Shown here piece after piece: positions 1 through 7,500 of a stretch of DNA of 64,000 nucleotides. This DNA comes from Halopseudomonas sp002296055 (lineage in GTDB: Bacteria; Pseudomonadota; Gammaproteobacteria; Pseudomonadales; Pseudomonadaceae). The stretch lies in NCBI RefSeq assembly GCF_050876985.1, contig NZ_JBPAPP010000001.1; one strand, written 5' to 3'. The translations under genes and the position numbers were made by a program. Within the stretch, counting starts at the first letter, position 1. Every line of letters begins with the position of its first letter. The notes below the pieces were generated by a model. The model worked only from the letters and a program-made list of their open reading frames with translations. It ran no database searches and was not told the DNA's origin.

Positions 1-42
1 TGAGCGCTTAGATTGCACCGTGATCGCGCAAAAGCTGACCAC

Positions 43-58
43 TTGCACTGGTTTTGCT
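43..58 (+). promoter_or_regulatory. possible sigma-54 (-24/-12) promoter for the 8-oxoguanine deaminase
   Basis: TTGCACTGGTTTTGCT matches the TGGCACG-N4-TTGCT consensus with correct spacing, but the first G of the -24 GG is replaced by T. It would leave a long leader of about 210 bases before the GTG start at 281. Weak by itself; it is listed because sigma-54 signals recur at functionally related genes in this window. Confidence 0.3.
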
Positions 59-114
59 CACCCTGCACCCGCTTTTTACGGCGGATACCCGATGAACCGG
101 CGGCTGTAGCGCGG

Positions 115-130
115 CTGAAAGGTTGGTCAA
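115..130 (+). promoter_or_regulatory. weak RutR-box-like inverted repeat
   Basis: CTGAAAG-GT-TGGTCAA has a perfect right half of the RutR box (TTGACCA-NN-TGGTCAA) and a degenerate left half, 10 of 14 positions. A second isolated left half, CTGACCA, lies at 35-41. Could be chance. Confidence 0.25.
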
Positions 131-280
131 AAAATTGCACTTGTTACTGCAGTACCGCACGCTGCGGTCATTTCAATACCAGGCGACAGAGTAGAAGCGG
201 TCAGGGGCGTGCGGAAGTGATCAGTGCTTCCCTCACTCCGGGACATTGCTCTTTGGCAGCAACAGAGGAGCAGTACCTCC

Positions 281-1633
281 GTGACTTACCTGATCAAGAA
301 CGCACAAGCTGTTTTTTCCCCCACCGCCGCTAACGCGACGGATATCCGCATCAGCGATGGCAAGATTACCGAGCTGGGTTGCGATCTGGCGCTGGCCGCA
401 GGTGAAACCCTGATCGACGCTCGCGGCTGCGTGGTCTGGCCCGGTTTGGTGAACACCCACCATCACCTGGCCCAATCCATCATGAAGGGCGTGCCGGAAG
501 GCCTGAACCAGAACCTCAACGACTGGCTGGGCTCGGTGCCCTACCGTTACTGGCCCAAGGTCACGCCGGAGCTGATGTACCATGCCGCGCGGCTGGGCCT
601 TTACGAGCTGCTGCGCTCCGGTGGCACCACCTGCGCAGATCATCACTACCTCTACCACGCCACCACCAGCCCCGAACTGGAAGATGCTGTCTGGCGCGCC
701 GCCGATGAGCTGGGCATGCGCCTGGTGCTGTGCCGTGGCAGCGCCACCTCGGTGGGCAGTCATCACGGCATGATTGAGCACGGCATCTCCCCGGAAACCA
801 TCGAGCAGATCATCGCGCGGCTGGACGCCAGCCGCGTGCGCTATCACCAGGACGGTGGCGATGCCATGCGCAAGCTGGTGGTAGCGCCAACCAGTCTGAT
901 TCACTCCAGCGACCCGGACGGCCTGCGCGAACAGGCCGCCTACGCCCGCGAGTTCAAGCTGGGCATGCACTCGCACCTGCTGGAAGTGGACTTTGATGAA
1001 GTCGCCTCGCTGAAAAAGTACGGCAAACGCGCGGTGGATTACGCCGGCGATTGCGGCTGGCTGGGCGACGATGTGTGGTTTGCCCACCTGGTGCACTGCG
1101 ACGATTACATCATCGACCGCCTCGCCACTACTGGCACCGGCATCGCCCACTGCCCCACCTCCAACTGCCGCCTGGGCAGCGGCATTGCCCCGGCCATCAA
1201 GATGGAGCAGGCCGGTATGGCGATCACCCTGGGCGTGGACGGCTCCGCCTCTGCCGAGTCCGGCTCCATGCTGCAGGAGCTGAACCTCGCCTGGCTGATC
1301 CACCGCGCTGTGCACGGCCCGGACGCCACCACGCTGGAAAAGGTGCTCGGCTGGGGTAGCCGCAACGGCGCCAAGCTGCTCGGCCTGCACGATGTGGGTG
1401 AGATCACCGTGGGCATGGCCGCCGACCTTGTGCTGTTCGACATCAACCAGCCCCGCTTTGCCGGCGTGCACAGCCCCCTCACCGCACCCTTGATGTGCGG
1501 TGAGCCGGCCACTGTGAAGTACAGCTTTATCCAGGGCCGCCCGGCAGTGAACAACGGCGACATCTGCGGCTTGGATGAGGCCGAGCTGACGGCGCGGGTG
1601 CAGGAGTCGGTAGCGCAGCTGATTCGTAGTTGA
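281..1633 (+). CDS. 8-oxoguanine deaminase (amidohydrolase superfamily)
   Basis: Cytosolic metal-dependent hydrolase of the TRZ/ATZ/8-oxoguanine deaminase group, expected to convert 8-oxoguanine to urate plus ammonia. I start at GTG 281 because AGAGGAG at 264-270 sits 10 bases upstream; an ATG at 224 lacks such a site. That gives 450 residues, the usual family length. Metal ligands are visible: H60 and H62 in NTHHHL, the later HSHLLE and HLVHCDD histidines, and D320 in GVDGSAS. This overall pattern resembles the Pseudomonas PA0142 type, an identification from recall and not a search. It stands alone here, followed by 640 bases without a convincing gene. The exact substrate within the family (guanine, isocytosine, 8-oxoguanine) is inferred. 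Confidence 0.8.
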   Translation: MTYLIKNAQAVFSPTAANATDIRISDGKITELGCDLALAAGETLIDARGCVVWPGLVNTHHHLAQSIMKGVPEGLNQNLNDWLGSVPYRYWPKVTPELMYHAARLGLYELLRSGGTTCADHHYLYHATTSPELEDAVWRAADELGMRLVLCRGSATSVGSHHGMIEHGISPETIEQIIARLDASRVRYHQDGGDAMRKLVVAPTSLIHSSDPDGLREQAAYAREFKLGMHSHLLEVDFDEVASLKKYGKRAVDYAGDCGWLGDDVWFAHLVHCDDYIIDRLATTGTGIAHCPTSNCRLGSGIAPAIKMEQAGMAITLGVDGSASAESGSMLQELNLAWLIHRAVHGPDATTLEKVLGWGSRNGAKLLGLHDVGEITVGMAADLVLFDINQPRFAGVHSPLTAPLMCGEPATVKYSFIQGRPAVNNGDICGLDEAELTARVQESVAQLIRS

Positions 1634-1876
1634 TTCCGGGACGGCCGGGTTCCAACTCGGCTAGCGCGTCGCCGTGCTTCATCAAGGCCTGTGTTCATGC
1701 CTTTCGGCTTCTCGGCTTTCGTAGGGCCACGGCGTGCCGTGGCCTTGTCGCCTCCATCAGTGCACCGTTGGGTCGCTCACTACGCCGCGTTCTAGCTCGC
1801 CTTTCGCCTTTCACTGCGAGCCGAGGGGGCTGATTGCCCAGCCCTCCATGCCGTCATCCTCCCGCGCCCTCTTACC

Positions 1877-1905
1877 GTCATCCCCCGCGCAGGCGGGGGA
1901 TCCAG
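1877..1905. repeat. dispersed palindromic repeat (GTCATCCCCCGCG...CGGGGGATCCAG type)
   Basis: Short palindrome of the class GTCATTCCCGCGnAnGCGGGAATCCA. Related copies occur at 3181-3252 and several times in 36.5-36.9 kb. It lies between genes and may act as a REP-like or mRNA-end structure. Confidence 0.7.
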
Positions 1906-2043
1906 GCGCACCAAACCACCCCGCCGGACGCCCTCAGCGCAAATGCGGCCCAGCCCCGCAGCTTGCCCACGCACCAACCCGGTGCTAGTCTTCCCGAGTC
2001 GCCAAACGGCGATGTTTCGTTTTTACCTGTCCAGAGTGACCGC

Positions 2044-2193
2044 ATGTCCACTGCCCAGACCACCGCTGTTGTAAACCGCCCCGCGCTCGCCGGTGTGGTT
2101 GCGCGTGTGCAGGCTGCCGTGGCCTGTCTGCCGGTCACCCCTCCCGGCGTAGCCATCGTGGCTGCAGTGGCTTCACCGCCACCGGCGCACTGA
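2044..2193 (+). CDS. doubtful 49-residue open frame upstream of the DMT exporter
   Basis: ATG 2044 to TGA 2193 encodes an Ala/Val/Pro-rich peptide with no domain I recognise. The only ribosome-site candidate is a weak GAGTGA. It sits 80 bases before the exporter gene, so a leader peptide is conceivable, but composition alone could produce it in GC-rich DNA. Confidence 0.15.
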   Translation: MSTAQTTAVVNRPALAGVVARVQAAVACLPVTPPGVAIVAAVASPPPAH

Positions 2194-2274
2194 TCTCACT
2201 ACCCCTTTTCTGATTTCTGTTCTCCCTGACTGGCGTGATGCCGTAGGGCGAACCTGTGTCCTGACAGGTGACAT

Positions 2275-3132
2275 ATGTTTATGCAACGTTTGAACTGGGC
2301 CGCCATTGGCCCAACCGCGCTGTTCGTGCTGCTGTGGAGCGCGGGCGCGATCTTTTCCAAATGGGGGCTGGAATACGCCTCTGCCTTTGCCTTCTTACTA
2401 TTGCGCTTTGCACTCGCCTGCGCCGCCCTCGGGCTGCTGGCGCTCACCCGGCGGCGCTGGCTGCCCGCGCGCGGTACCCGCAAGCAGGTAGCCTTGGTCG
2501 GGGTACTGCTGACCGGCGGCTACACAATCTTCTACCTGCTCTCGCTGGACGCCGGGCTCACGCCCGGGGTGCTGGCAACCGTGCTCGGCGTGCAGCCGAT
2601 CCTCACCCTGATGCTGGTCGAACGCCGCGCCAACTTGCTGCGGCTCTTGGGCTTGCTGCTGGCGCTCGGCGGCCTGACGCTGGTGGTGCTCGACAGCCTG
2701 CTGGCCGCGCGCTTCTCAATGATGGGCATCGGCCTGTCACTGGCGGCGCTGCTGTGTATCACCCTGGGCTCGATCTTCCAGAAGGGGATTCAGCAATCAC
2801 CCATGGACGTACTGCCGCTGCAATACGCCATCGGCCTGCTGATGTGCGCGGTGGTTGTGCCCTTTCAGCCGTTTGAAGTGGAGTGGAGCGTCGGCTTTGT
2901 CGTGCCGCTGCTGTACATGGGCGTGTTGATCTCGGTTGGTGCGACCCTGCTGCTGTACCGGCTGATCCGCATGGGCAATCTGGTCAACGTCACTAGCCTG
3001 TTCTACTTGATGCCCGGCTGCACCGCGTTGCTGGATTTCCTGTTCCTTGGCAATCGTATGGCGGCGTTGAGTCTGCTGGGGATGGGGGCGATTGTGCTGG
3101 GGTTGGTGCTGGTGTTTCGGCAACGGGGCTAA
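2275..3132 (+). CDS. DMT superfamily (EamA) transporter
   Basis: Inner-membrane permease of 285 residues with about ten hydrophobic helices arranged as two EamA repeats, the usual size for drug/metabolite exporters. The N-terminal half begins WAAIGPTALFVLLWSAGAIFSKWG and the second repeat begins near residue 155 (MGIGLSLAALLCITLGSIFQK). A short AGGTGA lies just before ATG 2275; ATG 2281 (MQRLNW) is an equally possible start. Monocistronic. Substrate unknown; family members export amino acids, purines or other metabolites. Confidence 0.85.
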   Translation: MFMQRLNWAAIGPTALFVLLWSAGAIFSKWGLEYASAFAFLLLRFALACAALGLLALTRRRWLPARGTRKQVALVGVLLTGGYTIFYLLSLDAGLTPGVLATVLGVQPILTLMLVERRANLLRLLGLLLALGGLTLVVLDSLLAARFSMMGIGLSLAALLCITLGSIFQKGIQQSPMDVLPLQYAIGLLMCAVVVPFQPFEVEWSVGFVVPLLYMGVLISVGATLLLYRLIRMGNLVNVTSLFYLMPGCTALLDFLFLGNRMAALSLLGMGAIVLGLVLVFRQRG

Positions 3133-3180
3133 CCCGGCGCGCGCGCTCGGATCGCACTCGCTCGCTGCCCCTATCGCTAG

Positions 3181-3252
3181 GTCATCCTCGCGAAGGCGAG
3201 GATCCAAGCGTGCTTTGACGCACCAATGGATTCCCGCCTTCGCGGGAATGAC
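3181..3252. repeat. inverted pair of the dispersed palindromic repeat
   Basis: GTCATCCTCGCGAAGGCGAG on the left and its complementary partner ending CGCGGGAATGAC on the right form two hairpins and one larger cruciform. This is a REP-doublet-like arrangement after the DMT gene. Confidence 0.7.
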
Positions 3253-3277
3253 GAGTTGGGGGGACGGAGGTACTGGA

Positions 3278-3316
3278 GTCAGATGAACATTGATGGGGCA
3301 TAAATGCTCATCTGAC
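3278..3316. repeat. left copy of hairpin repeat GTCAGATGA...TCATCTGAC
   Basis: An imperfect palindrome starting GTCAGATGAACATT and ending AATGCTCATCTGAC. A directly repeated, more degenerate copy begins at 3910, so the two bracket the low-GC gene at 3402-3887. Confidence 0.65.
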
Positions 3317-3401
3317 CCCGCTTATCTTCGCGTGATCCAAGCCCGATTGGTTGAATCAGGGTAAAGTTCTGTTTCACCAACTCATGCTCAGGGTTTTAAA
3401 A

Positions 3402-3887
3402 ATGGAAGGCAAAAACATAAGTAGCACAGCTTCAATGTTGCTGGCGGCGATTGTGTTGAGCATGCTGAGCTTGGTGCCCGCGATTGTCATATCCTTGCAT
3501 GGGATACCATTGAATCCGGGCGCGCCAAAGTTTATCCCTGACACATCAAAGATTTATAGAATGGAAGATGTTATCGAAAGCGAGGAAAGGGCCATAAAGG
3601 GCTTTGAAGCTGAAGTTGAGCGGCTGCGTGCCTTAGAGGGTACCGGGTATTATGCAGACCTTATTCACAAAAGGTCAGTTTGGTTTTCGTGGTTGCCGTG
3701 GATACTGGCTCCGTTTTTGTTCCAAATAGCCAGAACCCCAAAAGCCTACCTTCTTCTTTTGCTTCCCGCATTTCTAACTGCTTTAGGTGCGTTTAGCGTT
3801 GTCGAGCTATTGCTGTTTTTATTTGCAATGTTTACAGGGAAAAGAGTTTTTAAAAATAAGCGCCTCTCAGTAACCCAGACCCCATAG
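3402..3887 (+). CDS. hypothetical membrane protein with coiled-coil segment
   Basis: 161 residues from ATG 3402, chosen because AGGG lies 9 bases upstream; ATG 3384 and a TTG further up are alternatives. I do not recognise a family. There is a hydrophobic segment at about 9-33, a charged helical stretch (ESEERAIKGFEAEVERLRALEG) that could form a coiled coil, then two closely spaced hydrophobic segments in the C-terminal half. Base composition is clearly lower in GC than the flanking DNA and codon choice is less biased, suggesting transfer. Hairpin repeats flank it at 3278-3316 and 3910-3947, as in a mobile cassette. Confidence 0.6.
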   Translation: MEGKNISSTASMLLAAIVLSMLSLVPAIVISLHGIPLNPGAPKFIPDTSKIYRMEDVIESEERAIKGFEAEVERLRALEGTGYYADLIHKRSVWFSWLPWILAPFLFQIARTPKAYLLLLLPAFLTALGAFSVVELLLFLFAMFTGKRVFKNKRLSVTQTP

Positions 3888-3909
3888 CTGGGAAATGGGT
3901 GAAATTGGT

Positions 3910-3947
3910 GTCAGATGAACATTAATTACGCAAAAATGTTCTTCAGG
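3910..3947. repeat. right copy of hairpin repeat, degenerate
   Basis: Starts GTCAGATGAACATTAATT and continues to AAAAATGTTCTTCAGGCA. The left arm is identical to the copy at 3278 for 14 bases; the right arm has lost most of the TCATCTGAC complement. Confidence 0.6.
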
Positions 3948-4051
3948 CACCCGCTTTCTGTGAGTAGCCAGTATCCGCGGCAGTCCCGGCATTGATTTCC
4001 CTGCAGGCAAATCACATTGGCCGCTTGACGCGCCAGCGTCCCTCGGCTTAC

Positions 4052-4069
4052 CTTTACGTTAACGTAAAG
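4052..4069. promoter_or_regulatory. LiuR operator, perfect 18-bp palindrome
   Basis: CTTTACGTTAACGTAAAG is a perfect inverted repeat 20 bases before the liuR start. MerR-family LiuR regulators bind sites of this TTTACGT/ACGTAAA kind, normally between spaced promoter elements. It would control liuR and, by read-through, the liu operon. Confidence 0.8.
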
Positions 4070-4088
4070 CAACCCAAGCTGCCGCTCC

Positions 4089-4469
4089 ATGACCCAGACC
4101 TACAGCATTTCTGACCTCGCCCGTGAGCTGGATATCACCACGCGGGCGATTCGTTTTTATGAGGAGCAGAACATGCTCAGCCCCGAGCGTCGTGGGCAGG
4201 AGCGGGTTTATAGCCCTCGGGACAAGGTGATTCTCAAGCTGATTCTGCGCGGCAAGCGCATCGGGTTTTCGCTGGCGGAGTGCCGGGAGCTGATTGAGCT
4301 GTACGACCCGAGCCACGGCAATCGCAAGCAGCTGGAAACCTTCCTGGACAAGATCACTCAGCGTCGTGCGCAGCTGGCGCAGCAGTTGCTGGATATCGAG
4401 CAGATGCAGATTGAGCTGGATACCGCGGAGGAGCGCTGTCGAACGGCGCTGGAACAGACGGCAACCTGA
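4089..4469 (+). CDS. liuR: MerR-family regulator of leucine/isovalerate catabolism
   Basis: 126-residue DNA-binding protein. The MerR helix-turn-helix occupies about residues 5-72 (YSISDLARELDITTRAIRFYEEQ, the typical MerR start), followed by a C-terminal dimerisation coiled coil (about 80-120). It lacks the cysteine cluster of metal-sensing MerR proteins, as expected for LiuR. It is immediately upstream of liuABCDE, although a 187-bp MITE-like element now separates it from liuA. A perfect palindromic operator lies in its promoter, so autoregulation is likely. By analogy with other LiuR proteins the operon is derepressed by a leucine-pathway intermediate. Confidence 0.88.
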   Translation: MTQTYSISDLARELDITTRAIRFYEEQNMLSPERRGQERVYSPRDKVILKLILRGKRIGFSLAECRELIELYDPSHGNRKQLETFLDKITQRRAQLAQQLLDIEQMQIELDTAEERCRTALEQTAT

Positions 4470-4655
4470 AACAGGTTGTTGAAAACGTTGGCGAGGCAGG
4501 CAGGCAGGCAGGCAGCGCAAGGCAAAAGCATGCGAAAAAGCGATCGGAGTCGCGCTCGACTTTACAAGTTGTAAATGAGCATTTTGATCGGACTCGCGCC
4601 CGAGCATGCTTTTAACGCGGCGATGGCAACGCAGGTAGTTTTCAGCAGCCTGTTT
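4469..4655. mobile_element. MITE-like repeat element between liuR and liuA
   Basis: Terminal inverted repeats AAACAGGTTGTTGAAAACG (4469-4487) and GTTTTCAGCAGCCTGTTT (4638-4655) bound a gene-free segment. Inside are a tetranucleotide run of AGGC units (4494-4515) and an internal dyad whose arms are AAAAGCATGC and GCATGCTTTT. The left end overlaps the liuR stop codon by one base. It resembles non-autonomous dispersed repeats known in Pseudomonas genomes; no transposase is present. It probably forms a large RNA hairpin in the liuR-liuA transcript. Confidence 0.65.
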
Positions 4656-4688
4656 GCCGCCTAAATAAAAATAAATACAGGTGACCCC

Positions 4689-5852
4689 ATGCATTACCCA
4701 TCGCTGAACTTCGGTCTTGGCGAGACCATCGAGATGCTGCGCGAGCAGACCCGCAATCTGGTTGATGCCGAGCTGGCGCCGCGGGCGGCGGAGATCGACC
4801 GGGAGAATCAGTTTCCGCAGGAGATGTGGCGGCGCTTTGGTGATATGGGGCTGCTGGGCATTACCGTGCCTGAGGAGTACGGCGGCTCGGGGTTGGGGTA
4901 TCTGGCGCATGTGGTGGCGATGGAGGAGATCAGCCGCGGGTCGGCGTCGGTGGGGCTGTCCTACGGGGCGCATTCCAACCTGTGCGTGAACCAGATCAAC
5001 CGCAACGGCACGCCGGAGCAGAAAGCGAAATACCTGCCCAAGCTGATCAGCGGTGAGCATATCGGGGCGCTGGCGATGAGTGAGCCGAACGCCGGTTCCG
5101 ATGTGGTCAGCATGAAGTTGCGGGCCGAGCGTCGGGGCGATCACTTCGTGCTCAATGGCAGCAAGATGTGGATCACCAACGGCCCGGACGCGCACGTTTA
5201 CGTCATTTACGCCAAGACCGAACCGGAGCTTGGCCCCCATGGCATCACCGCCTTTATCGTCGAGCGCGACTGGGCTGGCTTCTCCCGTAGCCCCAAGCTG
5301 GACAAGCTGGGCATGCGCGGCTCGAACACCTGTGAGCTGGTGTTCAACAACGTCGAGGTGCCGGTCGAGAACATCCTCGGCCAGTACAACGGCGGCGTGA
5401 AGGTGCTGATGAGCGGCCTGGATTACGAGCGCGTGGTGCTCTCCGGTGGCCCGACCGGGATCATGCAGAGCTGCATGGACGTGGTGGTGCCCTATATCCA
5501 CGACCGTCAGCAGTTCGGTCAGAGCATCGGCGAGTTTCAGCTGATCCAGGGCAAGGTCGCTGACATGTACACCCAGCTGAATGCCAGCCGCGCTTACCTC
5601 TACGCCGTGGCCCAGGCCTGCGACCGTGGCGAGACCACCCGCAAGGACGCCGCCGGGGTAATTCTCTACACCGCCGAGCGTGCGACGCAGATGGCGCTGG
5701 ACGCGATCCAGATTCTCGGCGGCAACGGTTACATCAACGATTACCCCACCGGTCGCCTGCTGCGCGACGCCAAGCTGTACGAAATTGGCGCCGGCACCAG
5801 CGAGATTCGACGCATGCTGATCGGCCGGGAACTGTTCAATGAAACCCGCTGA
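4689..5852 (+). CDS. liuA: isovaleryl-CoA dehydrogenase
   Basis: FAD-dependent acyl-CoA dehydrogenase of 387 residues that oxidises isovaleryl-CoA to 3-methylcrotonyl-CoA in leucine breakdown, passing electrons to ETF. Visible are the N-terminal helical domain, the FAD/substrate signature ALAMSEPNAGSDVVSMK, KMWITNGPDA, and the C-terminal GGNGYINDYPTGRLLRDAKL and IGAGTSEIRRMLIGREL motifs. LDYERVV carries the glutamate at the position used as catalytic base in isovaleryl-CoA dehydrogenases. The ATG follows ACAGGTGA. It is the first structural gene of the liu operon, with liuB 24 bases downstream. Confidence 0.93.
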   Translation: MHYPSLNFGLGETIEMLREQTRNLVDAELAPRAAEIDRENQFPQEMWRRFGDMGLLGITVPEEYGGSGLGYLAHVVAMEEISRGSASVGLSYGAHSNLCVNQINRNGTPEQKAKYLPKLISGEHIGALAMSEPNAGSDVVSMKLRAERRGDHFVLNGSKMWITNGPDAHVYVIYAKTEPELGPHGITAFIVERDWAGFSRSPKLDKLGMRGSNTCELVFNNVEVPVENILGQYNGGVKVLMSGLDYERVVLSGGPTGIMQSCMDVVVPYIHDRQQFGQSIGEFQLIQGKVADMYTQLNASRAYLYAVAQACDRGETTRKDAAGVILYTAERATQMALDAIQILGGNGYINDYPTGRLLRDAKLYEIGAGTSEIRRMLIGRELFNETR

Positions 5853-5876
5853 GCACCGCGCCAAGGGAGACTTCGC

Positions 5877-7484
5877 ATGGCTGTGCTGACCACTCAACTG
5901 AGCGCGGGCAGCCCCGCGTTTCACGCCAATGCCGATGCTATGCGCGCGTTGGTGGATGACCTCAAGACCCTGTTGGCAGGCATCGCCCAGGGCGGTGGCG
6001 ATGCGGCCAATGCGCGACATCTGGCGCGTGGCAAACTGCTGCCGCGTCAGCGCGTGGACGCCCTGCTCGACCCCGGCTCGGCCTTTCTGGAGATCGGTCA
6101 ACTGGCCGCCCATGAGGTCTATGGCGAGTCGGTGCCGGCGGCCGGGGTGATCGCCGGTATCGGCCGGATCGAGGGCGTTGAATGTATGATCATCGCCAAT
6201 GACGCCACGGTGAAGGGTGGTTCCTACTATCCGCTGAGCGTGAAAAAGCACCTGCGGGCGCAGACCATCGCCCGTGAGAACCGCCTGCCCTGCGTCTATC
6301 TGGTCGACTCCGGCGGCGCCAACCTGCCGCGTCAGGACGAGGTGTTCCCGGACCGCGAGCACTTCGGGCGGATCTTCTTCAATCAGGCCAATATGAGCGC
6401 CGCGGGCATTCCGCAGATCGCCGTGGTGATGGGCTCCTGCACCGCCGGCGGCGCCTACGTGCCGGCGATGGCCGACGAGACCATTATGGTGCGCGAGCAG
6501 GCGACCATCTTCCTCGCCGGGCCGCCGTTGGTGAAGGCGGCGACTGGCGAGGTGGTCAGCGCCGAGGCGCTGGGCGGCGCCGATGTGCATTGCCGCACCT
6601 CCGGGGTGGCCGACCATTACGCCGAGAATGACGAACACGCCCTCGCCCTGGCACGCCGCTGCATCGCCAATCTGAACTGGCACAAGCAGGGCGAGCTGAA
6701 CCGGCGCGCCGCGCTGCCGCCGCGTTATCCGGTGGAGGAGCTGTACGGGGTGATTCCGGCTGACAGCAAGCAACCGTTCGACGTGCGTGAGGTGATTGCG
6801 CGGCTGGTCGACGACAGCGCGTTCGATGAGTTTAAGGCGCTGTTCGGCACTACGCTGGTGTGCGGGTTTGCACACCTGCACGGCTACCCGGTGGCGATTC
6901 TGGCCAATAACGGCATCCTGTTTTCCGAGGCCGCGCAGAAGGGCGCGCACTTTATCGAACTGGCCTGCCAGCGCGGCATTCCGCTGCTGTTCCTGCAGAA
7001 CATCACCGGCTTTATGGTCGGCAAGAAGTACGAGGAAGGCGGCATCGCCAAGCACGGCGCCAAGCTGGTGACCGCGGTGGCCTGTGCCCGGGTGCCCAAG
7101 TTCACGGTGATCATCGGCGGCAGTTTTGGCGCCGGTAACTACGGCATGTGCGGCCGCGCTTACGATCCGCGTTTTTTGTGGATGTGGCCGAACGCGCGCA
7201 TCTCGGTGATGGGCGCCGAACAGGCCGCAGGCGTGCTGGTGCAGGTCAAGCAGGAGCAGGCTGAGCGCAGTGGCGAGCAGTTCAGCGCCGAGCAGGCCGA
7301 GGCCCTGCGCCGTCCGATCCTCGATCAGTACGAACGCCAGGGCCACCCCTACTACGCCAGCGCCCGCCTGTGGGACGACGGCGTGATCGACCCGGCGCAG
7401 ACCCGCGATGTACTCGGACTGGCGATTTCCGCCGCACTCAACGCACCGATCGAAGCGACCCGCTTCGGCGTGTTCCGCATGTAG
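5877..7484 (+). CDS. liuB: 3-methylcrotonyl-CoA carboxylase, carboxyltransferase (beta) subunit
   Basis: 535-residue biotin-independent carboxyltransferase subunit that moves the carboxyl group from biotin on LiuD to 3-methylcrotonyl-CoA, giving 3-methylglutaconyl-CoA. Two crotonase-like carboxyltransferase halves are evident. The N half contains VVMGSCTAGGAYVPAM and FLAGPPLVKAATGE; the C half contains QNITGFMVGKKYEEGGIAKHGAK and GGSFGAGNYGMCGRAYDP. Length is normal for the family. GGGAGA lies just ahead of ATG 5877. Placed between liuA and liuC, as in Pseudomonas aeruginosa. Confidence 0.94.
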   Translation: MAVLTTQLSAGSPAFHANADAMRALVDDLKTLLAGIAQGGGDAANARHLARGKLLPRQRVDALLDPGSAFLEIGQLAAHEVYGESVPAAGVIAGIGRIEGVECMIIANDATVKGGSYYPLSVKKHLRAQTIARENRLPCVYLVDSGGANLPRQDEVFPDREHFGRIFFNQANMSAAGIPQIAVVMGSCTAGGAYVPAMADETIMVREQATIFLAGPPLVKAATGEVVSAEALGGADVHCRTSGVADHYAENDEHALALARRCIANLNWHKQGELNRRAALPPRYPVEELYGVIPADSKQPFDVREVIARLVDDSAFDEFKALFGTTLVCGFAHLHGYPVAILANNGILFSEAAQKGAHFIELACQRGIPLLFLQNITGFMVGKKYEEGGIAKHGAKLVTAVACARVPKFTVIIGGSFGAGNYGMCGRAYDPRFLWMWPNARISVMGAEQAAGVLVQVKQEQAERSGEQFSAEQAEALRRPILDQYERQGHPYYASARLWDDGVIDPAQTRDVLGLAISAALNAPIEATRFGVFRM

Positions 7485-7500
7485 CCTGCGGGTAAGCGAG

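Larger units (their letters stand above)
1634..2274. other. long intergenic stretch with one palindromic repeat
   Basis: No convincing gene. It holds pyrimidine-rich sequence, a GTGCCGTGGCC-type short dyad around 1725-1745, the palindromic repeat at 1877-1905, and a doubtful 49-codon frame at 2044-2193. No clear terminator with a T tract was seen after the deaminase gene. Confidence 0.5.
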
